Below are positions 40,426 to 48,741 of a stretch of DNA of 49,517 nt, one piece after another. The notes beneath the pieces are model-generated. The model worked only from the letters and a program-made list of their open reading frames with translations, was not told where the DNA came from and did not search any database. Position numbers and translations under genes: made by a program. The DNA lies in assembly GCA_902464565.1 (NCBI GenBank), contig CABQJV010000014.1:1-49517 (forward strand), given 5' to 3'. The DNA is from an uncultured Collinsella sp. (GTDB lineage Bacteria; Actinomycetota; Coriobacteriia; Coriobacteriales; Coriobacteriaceae). Positions within the stretch are counted from its first letter, which is position 1. The number at the start of each line of letters is the position of its first letter.

Positions 40426-40536
40426 GGAAACTGCGTCCCGGATTTGGCGCTCAGAACGGGACACGCTTTCCGGATGGGATGCTTGGCGGAAACTACGGCC
40501 CAGTTTTTGGCTCCAGAACGGGATGCATTTTCCGGA
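40426..40536. repeat. Pair of 49-bp direct repeats
   Basis: Two diverged 49-bp units start at 40426 and 40488, 62 bp apart; both begin GGAAACT, contain CAGAACGGGA and end TTTCCGGA. They look like dispersed intergenic repeats. The stretch 40316-40658 holds no gene apart from this, the terminator and the inverted repeat. Confidence 0.7.
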
Positions 40537-40588
40537 ACGGTCCACGTGCGGTGGTGTACCGCCCCTTTCGTGTGCGCCGCTTGTCGAA

Positions 40589-40644
40589 TTACGTTATAGC
40601 TAGCTATATTATAGGAAGGTATAATATAGCTAGCTATAACGTAA
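40589..40644. repeat. Perfect 25-bp inverted repeat upstream of the DUF234 ATPase
   Basis: Arms at 40589-40613 and 40620-40644 are perfectly inverted around GGAAGG. Each arm itself holds the palindrome TATAGCTAGCTATA. The right arm ends eight bases before ribosome-site bases AAGGAAGG-ATGG, so it is in the promoter or leader and is probably an operator. Confidence 0.85.
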
Positions 40645-40658
40645 AGGAAGGATGGTCT

Positions 40659-42050
40659 ATGTTTGTCGGAAGAACAGCGGAAATGTCCGAGCTCAATCGA
40701 CTGTATGGCACGGACTCCTTTGAGATGCCTGTGATTTACGGCCGCCGTCGTGTGGGTAAAACGCGCCTTATCACAGAGTTCATCCAAGGCAAGAAGGCTA
40801 TTTACTTTCAAGCTCGTCGTACCAATGCGGAGGCAAACCTGCACGGCTTTAGCCAGGCGATACTTGCAGGCTCGGTTGGTGCTGCAGGCGTGTCGTTTCG
40901 TAGTTTTGACGAGGCGTTCGATGCATTGGTCACCATGGCTCGAACGGAGCGTTTGATTGTCGTGATTGACGAGTATCCCTATCTCGCCCAATCGAATCCC
41001 GAGATCAGCTCGTTGCTGCAAGACAAGATCGACCACTTATACAAAGAGACCAGGCTAATGCTGATCCTATGCGGCTCGTCTCTTTCGTTTATGGAGGAAC
41101 AGGTGTTGGGCTACGAGAGCCCACTATACGGTAGGCGTACGGCCCAGTTTAAGATCATGCCGCTCGATTTTACGACGACCCTCGGGTTGTGGCAGAGCAT
41201 GGGTCGCGAAGACGCTGCAGTTTGCTATGGCATGACAGGTGGCATTCCTGCATATATCGAGAAAGTCGATCCTGCCGCACCGCTCAAGGACAACATCAAA
41301 CGTCTTTTTCTAACTCCTACGGGCTATCTCTTTGAGGAGCCGAGTAACCTGCTATTGCAGGAGTACCGCAATCCCGAGCAATATGATGCGATCGTGCAAG
41401 CAATTGCCCAGGGGCGCTCGAAGATCTCGGAGATTGCGAGCTCTACGGGAATCCCTGCGAGCAACGTAAAGAGCTATGTGGATAAGCTGGCGTCGCTTGG
41501 GATTGTCGAGCGCGAGCTGCCCCTAAACGAGACGAGCAATAAGCGAGCCGTGTATCTGCTGAGCGATCAGATGTTTAGGTTCTGGTACAAGTTTGTTCCG
41601 CAGAACATCGGGCTGATTCAAAACGATATGGCCGAGATGGCGTATGAGCGCATTGAGCCGCACGTATCGGATTACATGGGTACGGTCTTTGAGCTTATAT
41701 GCAGACAATACGTGTACGAACTCGCGCGGGCGGGCCAGCTTGATGTGGTTCCGGCAAGCGTTGGGCGCTGGTGGGGGACGGATAATCGCACGCATACGCA
41801 GGAAGAAATCGACTTGATTGTTGACGATGGCGAGGGCACTGCGCTGTTTGCGGAATGCAAATGGCGCAATGAACCGGTGGGCGAAGACGTGCTGCAAAAG
41901 CTCGTGCATCGAAGCGAGCTCTTTAGGCGGCAGCACAAAAGCTATGCGATCTTCTCGAAGCGAGGCTTTACGCAAGGATGTCAGGAAGCTGCGGCGAGCA
42001 GGGGAGATGCCAAGCTGATTTCGTTTGCCGAGATGTGCGAGCGGAGATAA
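40659..42050 (+). CDS. Archaeal-type ATPase with DUF234 nuclease-like domain
   Basis: The 463-residue protein has Walker A in GRRRVGKTRL (about 28-37) and Walker B in LIVVIDEYPYL (about 99-109), then a winged helix (about 245-300) and the C-terminal DUF234 region. There, EEIDLIVDD and LFAECKWR (about 388-408) form a PD-(D/E)XK-like nuclease motif (Asp, Glu-x-Lys). Such ATPases are common in gut bacteria and archaea, and their function is unresolved. The ATG at 40659 has AAGGAAGG before it, and the 25-bp palindrome lies just upstream. It is not obviously in an operon. Confidence 0.87.
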   Translation: MFVGRTAEMSELNRLYGTDSFEMPVIYGRRRVGKTRLITEFIQGKKAIYFQARRTNAEANLHGFSQAILAGSVGAAGVSFRSFDEAFDALVTMARTERLIVVIDEYPYLAQSNPEISSLLQDKIDHLYKETRLMLILCGSSLSFMEEQVLGYESPLYGRRTAQFKIMPLDFTTTLGLWQSMGREDAAVCYGMTGGIPAYIEKVDPAAPLKDNIKRLFLTPTGYLFEEPSNLLLQEYRNPEQYDAIVQAIAQGRSKISEIASSTGIPASNVKSYVDKLASLGIVERELPLNETSNKRAVYLLSDQMFRFWYKFVPQNIGLIQNDMAEMAYERIEPHVSDYMGTVFELICRQYVYELARAGQLDVVPASVGRWWGTDNRTHTQEEIDLIVDDGEGTALFAECKWRNEPVGEDVLQKLVHRSELFRRQHKSYAIFSKRGFTQGCQEAAASRGDAKLISFAEMCERR

Positions 42051-42101
42051 CCAAGCACGCTCTGATGTGATGCTCGGAATGGGTCGCGCTAAGGATGCCA
42101 A

Positions 42102-42216
42102 GCGTAAAACCTTCAATGAAAATGGCGTAAAAACTACATCTGTCATGGCGTAAAAACTACATTGAAAGTAGCGTAAAATCAGCATTGAGAATGGCGTAAT
42201 TTCGCATATCGCGTGA
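42102..42216. repeat. Tandem array of five 23-bp units upstream of the DUF4143 ATPase
   Basis: Units starting GCGTAA at 42102, 42125, 42148, 42171 and 42194 have an exact 23-bp period. Units 2 and 3 share GCGTAAAAACTACAT; the others are diverged and the last keeps only GCGTAAT. The array ends 20 bases before the gene start. It may bind the encoded protein or form the promoter. The 23-bp pitch is about two helical turns, so the sites face one side of the DNA. Confidence 0.85.
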
Positions 42217-42235
42217 TAGAGAGGGACGGCCGTCT

Positions 42236-43531
42236 ATGGATGCACCAAAGAGATTGACCCAAAAGGGATATAGGCCCCGGCTCATAGAGGAGCGCCTCGA
42301 CACCCTTATGCGGGCGTTTGGCTGTGTGGAGATCAACGGCCCCAAATGGTGCGGCAAGACCTGGACGGCGCTCTCTCGCTCGGCGAGCGTCTCCAGGCTC
42401 GATGAGCCTGCGCAGCGTGCGGCGGCAGAGGTCGACCCAAGCCTGGCGCTCATCGGCGATGCGCCACACCTGGTCGATGAATGGCAGGAGGTGCCCGAGG
42501 TTTGGGATGCCGCCCGGCGTTTCGTGGACGCGAGCGGCAACGAACGGGGGACACTTTTGCTCACGGGCTCGACCGCGCTCAAAAGCGAGGAGCGCAGCCA
42601 TGTTCGTCATTCCGGCACGGGTAGGATCGCCCGTCTGTCAATGCGCCCCATGGCCCTGTGTGAGTCGGGCGACGGCGAGCCGCTCGTGTCACTGGCAAGC
42701 CTCTTTAAGGGCGAGGATTTTGCCCCTCAGCGTCGCGAGAGCACGGTGGATGACGTCGCCCGCTGGTGCTGCAGGGGCGGTTGGCCTGCAAATCTTGGGC
42801 TTTCGGAAGATCTTGCGCGAGAGACGGCAAGCCAGTACGTGCACTCGGTGCTCGACGTCAACGTGCTGGACGAGGGCATGTCGCCCGAGCTTGCACACGG
42901 CCTTTTGCGAGCTCTTGCCATGAACGAGAGCCAGGCTGTCACGTACAAGACGCTCGTAAAGGACGCCTCGTACGGTGAGGCGGGCCCCGACGAGAGGACC
43001 ATCGCTGCGTACTTGGACCTCTTCAACAGGCTCAAGCTGACCGAGGACCTGTGCGGATGGGAGCCGCCCATGCGCTCGAAGGCCCGCGTTCGCGTGCGCC
43101 CCAAGCGCTACTTCTGTGACCCGTCACTTGCGGCGGCGTTGCTGGGGGCTACCCCTGAGCGGCTGCTTGGCGATATGCAAACGCTGGGGATGCTCTTTGA
43201 GAATCTCGTCCTGCGCGACGTGCGCGTGTTCCTTTCCACCTACGGCGGTGTCGACAACAGTGTCCATTATTTCCGAGATGAGAAGGGCCTTGAGGTCGAT
43301 CTGATCGTTGAGCACGACGGGCGCTGGGGAGCCATCGAGGTCAAGCTGAGTGATGCGAAAGCAGACGATGGAGCGAGAAATCTCAAGGCGCTGGAGAGGA
43401 AAGTGCTCTCCAATCCTGCCGCCCAGAATGCCGCGCCGGCGTTTTTGGCGGTCGTGGTTGGAAAGGGGAGCATTGCCTACACACGCGACGACGGCGTGGC
43501 GGTGATTCCCATGGCGGCACTTGGGGCGTAG
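42236..43531 (+). CDS. AAA_14/DUF4143 family ATP-binding protein
   Basis: The 431-residue product has an N-terminal ATPase domain with Walker A GPKWCGKTWTA (about 35-45), HLVDEWQEVP as Walker B (about 79-88), and the LLLTGSTAL sensor (about 103-111). The C-terminal DUF4143 domain contains LGMLFENLVLRDVRVF (about 318-333), and GLEVDLIV with AIEVKLSD (about 351-376) gives an Asp...Glu-x-Lys nuclease-like motif. The family is widespread but without a firm role. ATG at 42236 follows GAGAGGGACGGCCGTCT. The 23-bp array just upstream suggests self-control. Confidence 0.87.
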   Translation: MDAPKRLTQKGYRPRLIEERLDTLMRAFGCVEINGPKWCGKTWTALSRSASVSRLDEPAQRAAAEVDPSLALIGDAPHLVDEWQEVPEVWDAARRFVDASGNERGTLLLTGSTALKSEERSHVRHSGTGRIARLSMRPMALCESGDGEPLVSLASLFKGEDFAPQRRESTVDDVARWCCRGGWPANLGLSEDLARETASQYVHSVLDVNVLDEGMSPELAHGLLRALAMNESQAVTYKTLVKDASYGEAGPDERTIAAYLDLFNRLKLTEDLCGWEPPMRSKARVRVRPKRYFCDPSLAAALLGATPERLLGDMQTLGMLFENLVLRDVRVFLSTYGGVDNSVHYFRDEKGLEVDLIVEHDGRWGAIEVKLSDAKADDGARNLKALERKVLSNPAAQNAAPAFLAVVVGKGSIAYTRDDGVAVIPMAALGA

Positions 43532-43659
43532 TGGTTTTGCGGGCGTGCCGTGCTTCCTTTACCGAAAATCCATTTGGTAAACCAGATGCTCGCGGATAGA
43601 ATAAAGTTGACGGCAGCCCAAGGGTGATAGCTGGGCAGCGCCGTTGCTTGGTCAAGAGG

Positions 43660-43803
43660 TCAGTGCCTTAATGGCAGCGACTTGTTATGCTTCGAATGCT
43701 GCTTGAGTGCCTCGGAAAGTTCGATAAGCGCCGTGAAGAGCGAGACCAAAGCAACCAAGAGCTCTACGAGCTCTGATGGGCCCGGGATGACCGCTGATTC
43801 AAG
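43660..43803 (-). other. Open frame for a small hydrophobic peptide without a normal start codon
   Basis: The reverse strand is open for 47 codons after a TGA. The peptide contains ELVELLVALVSLFTALIELS followed by a basic tail (KQHSKHNK), a membrane-helix-plus-charged-end pattern like small type I toxins or holin-like peptides. No ATG, GTG or well-placed TTG begins it, and no ribosome site is seen. It may be a broken gene or chance. The forward strand of 43532-43986 has no convincing gene. Confidence 0.3.
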
Positions 43804-43820
43804 TCACCGGGCCTAAATCT
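43779..43820 (+). repeat. Hairpin repeat before the exonuclease gene
   Basis: GGCCCGG with TGAC pairs with GTCA and CCGGGCC, followed by TAAATCTTTTT, so it can act as a terminator. The TGACC-CTGA-TCAAGTCA core recurs after the exonuclease gene (44737). Confidence 0.65.
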
Positions 43821-43986
43821 TTTTCATGCATTTGAATAGAGCGGGCAACTCTCTTGGGGCCGTCTGCATGACGTGTGCCTGGCGCATGGTATTGCGCCCA
43901 GCTTTCATGTCCGCGCGGGCGCCTATCCTTACGGCAATGTAGCCGCCTATGTAGCAGGCGGCAGGCAACGGAGAAAGGCCCTAACC

Positions 43987-44721
43987 GTGTCAGCTGAAAA
44001 GACGCCGTGTATCTCGGCTATCGATACGACGAACTTTGCGCGCCAGGTTGTGCTGGACTTTGAGTTTGCGCCGGTGCCAAAGCAGCGCCAACGTCGTGGA
44101 CTGCGCAACGAGATTATCGAGGTCGGCGCCGTCAAGCTCGATTACCACGGCAACGTTATGGGCGAGTTCTCGCAGTTTGTGCAGACGGAATTTACCGAAG
44201 GCGTTGCGTTTCCCGTCCGCGAGCTCACAGGTATATCGGCCGTGGACACCGCGATGGCCGACCCGCTCTACATGGTGATCAAAAGGCTCAGCGATTGGAT
44301 CGGCCGCTACTCCGCCCAGATAGTTTGCTGGAGCGGGACGGACCGTCGACAGCTTATGACCGAGTGCCAGGCAAAGCAAATCGACCTTGCCGCATTTCCT
44401 ACGGACTGGGCCGATCTGCAGGCGTTTTACACCTCGATCATGGACGTGGGCAGCCACGAGTGCGTCTCTTTGAATGACGCGGCGACGTGGTTTGGCATCG
44501 AGTTTGACGAGTCGACGGGTCACGCCCACAGTGCCCTAGCCGACGCGCGCGTGACCGCCAAGTTGCTCAAGCAGGTGATGGACGGGGACTATCGCGTGAG
44601 TCCGCGTGCTCAGGAGATCCGCCAGCGGTGGAGGATGGGCGATCGAGCCCAGATGCGCCTTTCCAACAAGTGCCCCGAGCTGGGCGACCTGCTGCTGAAG
44701 CTGAAGGCGGAGGGGAGGTAG
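43987..44721 (+). CDS. DEDDh-type 3'-5' exonuclease (ERI/KapD-like)
   Basis: The fold shows DFEFAP (about 22-27) with the first acidic pair, NEIIEVGAVKLD (about 40-51), and near the C-terminal side HAHSALADA (about 180-188), which contains the HxxxxD pattern of the DEDDh class of DNA or RNA 3'-5' exonucleases. The GTG at 43987 is chosen because GGAGAAAGG lies upstream; it gives 244 residues. The open frame continues upstream to 43873 without a ribosome site. The gene is flanked by two related hairpin repeats. Whether it degrades DNA or RNA is not visible. Confidence 0.83.
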   Translation: MSAEKTPCISAIDTTNFARQVVLDFEFAPVPKQRQRRGLRNEIIEVGAVKLDYHGNVMGEFSQFVQTEFTEGVAFPVRELTGISAVDTAMADPLYMVIKRLSDWIGRYSAQIVCWSGTDRRQLMTECQAKQIDLAAFPTDWADLQAFYTSIMDVGSHECVSLNDAATWFGIEFDESTGHAHSALADARVTAKLLKQVMDGDYRVSPRAQEIRQRWRMGDRAQMRLSNKCPELGDLLLKLKAEGR

Positions 44722-44728
44722 GCGGGGC

Positions 44729-44770
44729 TCCGGGAATGACCTCTGACTCAAGTCAACGGGGCTCATTTTG
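44729..44770. repeat. Hairpin repeat after the exonuclease gene
   Basis: TGACCTCTGACTCAAGTCA (44738-44756) resembles 43788-43806; GCTCCG and CGGGGC close the stem with one G-T pair, followed by TCATTTTG. The rest of the 44722-44912 gap is AT-rich and probably holds the hsdR promoter. Confidence 0.55.
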
Positions 44771-44912
44771 CTTTCTTTGGAGCTTTCTCACGGGGCTGAC
44801 TTTACTTCGTCTCATTTAGTATAAAGCGGCTGCTAGATTGCATAGTGATGATAAAATTAATCAACTCAACATCAATAGCTGTCGCTTTGCGCAATGAGGG
44901 GTTCCGAGACGT

Positions 44913-47243
44913 ATGAACGAGTCTGACACACGGCTTAAACTCATTGATCCTGCGATTATGAAGTCGTGGGATCGCAATACCCAAGTCTTCACTGAGTATT
45001 TCTTTACCAGTGGCGAGATTGTTGTGCGCGGAAGTATGGTCACCCGTAAAGACAAGAAGAAGGCTGACTACCTTCTGATGTATGCTCCGGGCATCCCTAT
45101 CGCAATCGTCGAGGCTAAGGATACGGAGCACACCGTTGATGCCGGTCTCCAACAGGGGATGGGATATGCCCAGCTGCTCGATATTCCGTTTGCGTACAGC
45201 TCAAACGGAAAGGGTTTTGTTGAGCACGATTTTCTTACCGGGAAAGAGCGCGCTCTTGCCATGGACGAGTTTCCCACTCCGGCGGAACTTTGGACACGAT
45301 ACTCAAAAGCTAAGGGGCTTGAACATCCGTATAGCCAGGAGATTGTGACCGCTCCGTATTACCAGGAGCACGGCGGCAATCAGCCTCGCTACTATCAGTG
45401 CATCGCCATCAATCGTACGCTTGAAGCTATTGCGCGAGGTAAGAATCGCATCTTGCTCGTTATGGCAACGGGAACGGGAAAGACTTTTACGGCTTTTCAA
45501 ATCGTTCATCGCTTGCGACAGACTACCGAGGTTCGTAAGGTTCTCTATCTGGCGGACCGCAATATTCTCGTCGATCAGACCATAGACGGCGATTTCAAGC
45601 CTCTCAAGAGGGTTACAACCAAGGTCGTAGGTCGAAAGCTCGATTCTGCTTACGAGGTCTATTTCTCGCTCTACCAACAGCTTGTTGGAGAAAACGGTGA
45701 AGAAATATTCCGCGAGTTCGACTCGGAATTCTTCGATTTGATTATCGTCGACGAGTGCCATCGCGGAAGCGCCGCGGCGGACTCCGCATGGCGTAAGGTA
45801 CTTGAGTATTTCAATTGTGCAATTCAAATCGGTATGACGGCTACGCCAAAGGAGACTGAAGAGGTTTCAAACATTACCTACTTCGGCGAACCTGTCTACA
45901 CCTACTCCCTTAAACAGGGAATCGAGGATGGCTTTCTCGCCCCGTATAAAGTTATTCGTCCTAAGCTGAACGTCGACATTTACGGATACCGTACTGAGGA
46001 AGGCACCATAGATGATCGCGGCGAAGCTCTGCCCAAACGTGTTTTCGAGAAGCAAGACTTCGACAGCGAGATTGTCATCAAAGAGCGCTACGAGGAAGTT
46101 GCCAAGCGGATAACTCAATTTCTAAAGGAGACGGATCGTTACTCCAAGACCATAGTCTTTTGCGTTGACATCGAGCATGCCGAAAATATGCGACGTGCCC
46201 TTGTAAACGAGAACGCCGATATCGTAAGAGATCACCCCACCTACATCATGAAGATTACGGGTGACGACAGGGAAGGTAAGGCTCAGTTAGATAACTTCAT
46301 CGACCCCGACGAGAAATACCCGACCATCGTTACGACTTCGAAGCTTCTCACCACTGGTGTTAATTGCAAGACGTGTAAGGTAGTCGTGCTCGACAACAAG
46401 TTCGGTGAGCACGGAATGACGGAGTTCAAGCAGATTATCGGCCGCGGAACCCGTATCTGTGAGGACTACGACAAACTCTATTTCACCATCCTCGATTTTC
46501 GTGACGCATCGCGTTTGTTTGCAGATCCCGAGTTTGATGGCGAACCTGTTGTTGTGTTTGAGCCTAATCCGGGTGACCCCATTGCGGATCCGGGTCCCGG
46601 CGGCAATGGCGGCAGTCCCGTTCCGCCTCCGTCTCCGATCGTAGACCCACCCGTATTGCCGCCGGACGATCCGTCCTCCCATGTGAAATATCACGTTCAT
46701 GGGGCCGACGTCTATGTAGTGTCGGAGATGGTGCAGTATTACTCCTCCGATGGCCTTCTTGTAACTGAGAGCCTTAAGGACTATACGCGAAAAAACATTC
46801 TCGGCGAATACGACACTCTTGACCACTTCCTAGCGGCGTGGAACTCTGAACATAAGAAACAAGCGATTATCGATGAGCTGCGCGCGCGTGGCGTATTCCT
46901 GGATGAGCTGCGGCTCGAGACTGGACAGGAGCAAATGAGCGACTTTGACCTCATTTGCCACATTGCTTACGATCAGAGACCTCTTACGCGCAGCGAGAGA
47001 GCCAATAGTGTCAAGAAAAAGGGCGTGCTCTATGAGTATGCCGGCGTCGCGCGTGAGGTCCTTGAAGCGCTTCTCGACAAATATGCGACGTCGAACCTCG
47101 TAGACTTGGACGACACCCACGTCCTCGACCTCGAGGAATTCCGTCGGTTTGGCAGCCCAATGAAGATCGTCGCCGCATTCGGCGGCAAACAACAGTACAT
47201 TCAGGCAGCGCAGATGCTCGAGGACGAGCTCTACATCGCATAG
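44913..47243 (+). CDS. hsdR: Type I restriction enzyme, R subunit
   Basis: HsdR translocates and cuts unmodified DNA in complex with HsdM and HsdS. The nuclease site is Asp52 ... Glu67-Ala-Lys69 (IVEAKD). The motor has ATGTGKT (185-191), DECH (280-283) and TATP motifs, then the second RecA-like domain with IGRGTRICED. Length 776 is in the family range. Between about 549 and 590 a Pro/Gly-rich linker (PNPGDP..., PPPSP) separates motor and C-terminal HsdM-binding region, which is unusual. Base use is richer in A/T than housekeeping genes nearby, in line with transfer. ATG follows a poor ribosome site. Confidence 0.94.
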   Translation: MNESDTRLKLIDPAIMKSWDRNTQVFTEYFFTSGEIVVRGSMVTRKDKKKADYLLMYAPGIPIAIVEAKDTEHTVDAGLQQGMGYAQLLDIPFAYSSNGKGFVEHDFLTGKERALAMDEFPTPAELWTRYSKAKGLEHPYSQEIVTAPYYQEHGGNQPRYYQCIAINRTLEAIARGKNRILLVMATGTGKTFTAFQIVHRLRQTTEVRKVLYLADRNILVDQTIDGDFKPLKRVTTKVVGRKLDSAYEVYFSLYQQLVGENGEEIFREFDSEFFDLIIVDECHRGSAAADSAWRKVLEYFNCAIQIGMTATPKETEEVSNITYFGEPVYTYSLKQGIEDGFLAPYKVIRPKLNVDIYGYRTEEGTIDDRGEALPKRVFEKQDFDSEIVIKERYEEVAKRITQFLKETDRYSKTIVFCVDIEHAENMRRALVNENADIVRDHPTYIMKITGDDREGKAQLDNFIDPDEKYPTIVTTSKLLTTGVNCKTCKVVVLDNKFGEHGMTEFKQIIGRGTRICEDYDKLYFTILDFRDASRLFADPEFDGEPVVVFEPNPGDPIADPGPGGNGGSPVPPPSPIVDPPVLPPDDPSSHVKYHVHGADVYVVSEMVQYYSSDGLLVTESLKDYTRKNILGEYDTLDHFLAAWNSEHKKQAIIDELRARGVFLDELRLETGQEQMSDFDLICHIAYDQRPLTRSERANSVKKKGVLYEYAGVAREVLEALLDKYATSNLVDLDDTHVLDLEEFRRFGSPMKIVAAFGGKQQYIQAAQMLEDELYIA

Positions 47244-47262
47244 AGAAAGGTAACGATAGCAA

Positions 47263-48741
47263 ATGGCACTGGGATCTCTCGTAAAGACCCTGCAGAACAT
47301 CATGCGCAAAGACGCCGGCATCAATGGCGATGCGCAGCGCATTGAGCAGATGACTTGGCTTTTCTTCCTCAAGATTTACGATGCCAAGGAGCAGGAGTGG
47401 GAGTTTCACGATGACTCCTATCAGTCCATCATCCCCGAGCGCCTGCGCTGGTATAGCTGGGCGCACGATGCGAAAGACGGCAAGGCGCTTACTGGCGATG
47501 AGCTTCTCGACTTTGTGAACAATGATCTATTCAAGACTCTTGAGAGTCTTGAGCTTGCACCTGATGCGCCTTTGCGACACGTCGTCGTCAAGGCTGCTTT
47601 TACTGACGCCAACAACTACATGAAGGATGGGATTCTACTTCGTCAAGTCATCAACGAGATTGACGAGTCGGTTGATTTTACCGAGTACAAAGAGCGCCAC
47701 GCCTTCGGTGAAATTTACGAGACCATCCTGAAAGACTTACAGTCCGCGGGTAATGCCGGCGAGTTTTACACGCCCCGAGCGGTGACTGACTTTATGGCCC
47801 AGGCACTTGCGCCCAAGCTCGGCGAGACTGTGGCTGACTTCGCGTGTGGCACGGGCGGCTTTTTGACGAGCGCCCTCAAGATTCTCGACTCCCAGGTTCA
47901 GACTCCAGCCGATCGTGAACTCTATGCAAGATCGGTCTACGGCATCGAGAAGAAGCAGCTCCCTTACCTGCTGTGCGTGACCAACATGCTGTTGCACGAT
48001 ATCGATAATCCTGAAGTCTTTCACGATAACTCTCTCGAGAAGGATGTTCGCGAGTGGAAGCACAAGCCTGACGGCCAGTTTGACGTCGTACTTATGAACC
48101 CGCCCTATGGCGGGTCCGAGAGTGCATCGGTGCAAAACAACTTCCCTGTTGCACTCCGTAGCTCCGAGACCGCAGATCTATTCCTTGGACTCATTCTTTA
48201 TCGTCTTAAGCGAGGCGGCCGCGCTGCTGTTATCATTCCGGATGGTTTTCTCTTTGGCCAGGATAGTGCAAAGACGGAGATCAAGCGTCGCCTGCTTGAG
48301 GACATGAACTTGCATACTGTCTTGCGCCTTCCACAGAGTGTTTTCGCTCCGTACACGAGCATCACTACTAACGTTCTGTTCTTCGATAATACGGGGGCCT
48401 CTGAGGGCGTTTGGTTCTATCGCATGGACATGCCCGAGGGGTATAAACACTTCTCTAAGACCAAGCCCATTAGGATCGAACATTTTGCACCTGTAAAGGA
48501 ATGGTGGGAGAACCGTCGGGATATCGAGGAAGACGGCAATCCCAAGGCCAAGTACTATACGGTTGACGAGTTGCGAGACGGCGGTTTTAACTTTGACGTG
48601 TGCGGCTATCCTCACGAGGAAGAGGAGATCTTACCGCCTGACGAACTGATCAGGAACTACAAAGAAGAGCGCGCTAAGCTCGATGCCGAGATTGACCAGA
48701 AGCTTGCTCGTATTTGCGAGATTCTTGGGATTGAGGCGTAG
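47263..48741 (+). CDS. hsdM: Type I restriction-modification system, M subunit
   Basis: HsdM is the N6-adenine DNA methyltransferase. The N-terminal helical domain (about 1-130) contains LVKTLQNIMRKDAGI; the catalytic domain has the SAM-binding loop DFACGTGGFL (192-201) and the catalytic NPPYGG with Asn279. The protein is 492 residues. ATG at 47263 follows AGAAAGGTAACGATAG. It begins 19 bases after hsdR and ends directly at hsdS, whose ATG follows the stop without a gap, so all three are one operon. Confidence 0.95.
   Translation: MALGSLVKTLQNIMRKDAGINGDAQRIEQMTWLFFLKIYDAKEQEWEFHDDSYQSIIPERLRWYSWAHDAKDGKALTGDELLDFVNNDLFKTLESLELAPDAPLRHVVVKAAFTDANNYMKDGILLRQVINEIDESVDFTEYKERHAFGEIYETILKDLQSAGNAGEFYTPRAVTDFMAQALAPKLGETVADFACGTGGFLTSALKILDSQVQTPADRELYARSVYGIEKKQLPYLLCVTNMLLHDIDNPEVFHDNSLEKDVREWKHKPDGQFDVVLMNPPYGGSESASVQNNFPVALRSSETADLFLGLILYRLKRGGRAAVIIPDGFLFGQDSAKTEIKRRLLEDMNLHTVLRLPQSVFAPYTSITTNVLFFDNTGASEGVWFYRMDMPEGYKHFSKTKPIRIEHFAPVKEWWENRRDIEEDGNPKAKYYTVDELRDGGFNFDVCGYPHEEEEILPPDELIRNYKEERAKLDAEIDQKLARICEILGIEA

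Noticed and set aside
39951..40658. In-frame extension of the DUF234 ATPase into the xanthine dehydrogenase gene and spacer
   Set aside because: The frame is open only by chance; the protein family starts at the ATG at 40659 with a good ribosome site.
42102..42216. CRISPR array
   Set aside because: Units are contiguous without spacers.
43687..43776. 29-codon plus-strand frame MLRMLLECLGKF...
   Set aside because: No ribosome-binding site, and the reverse strand gives a more protein-like peptide.
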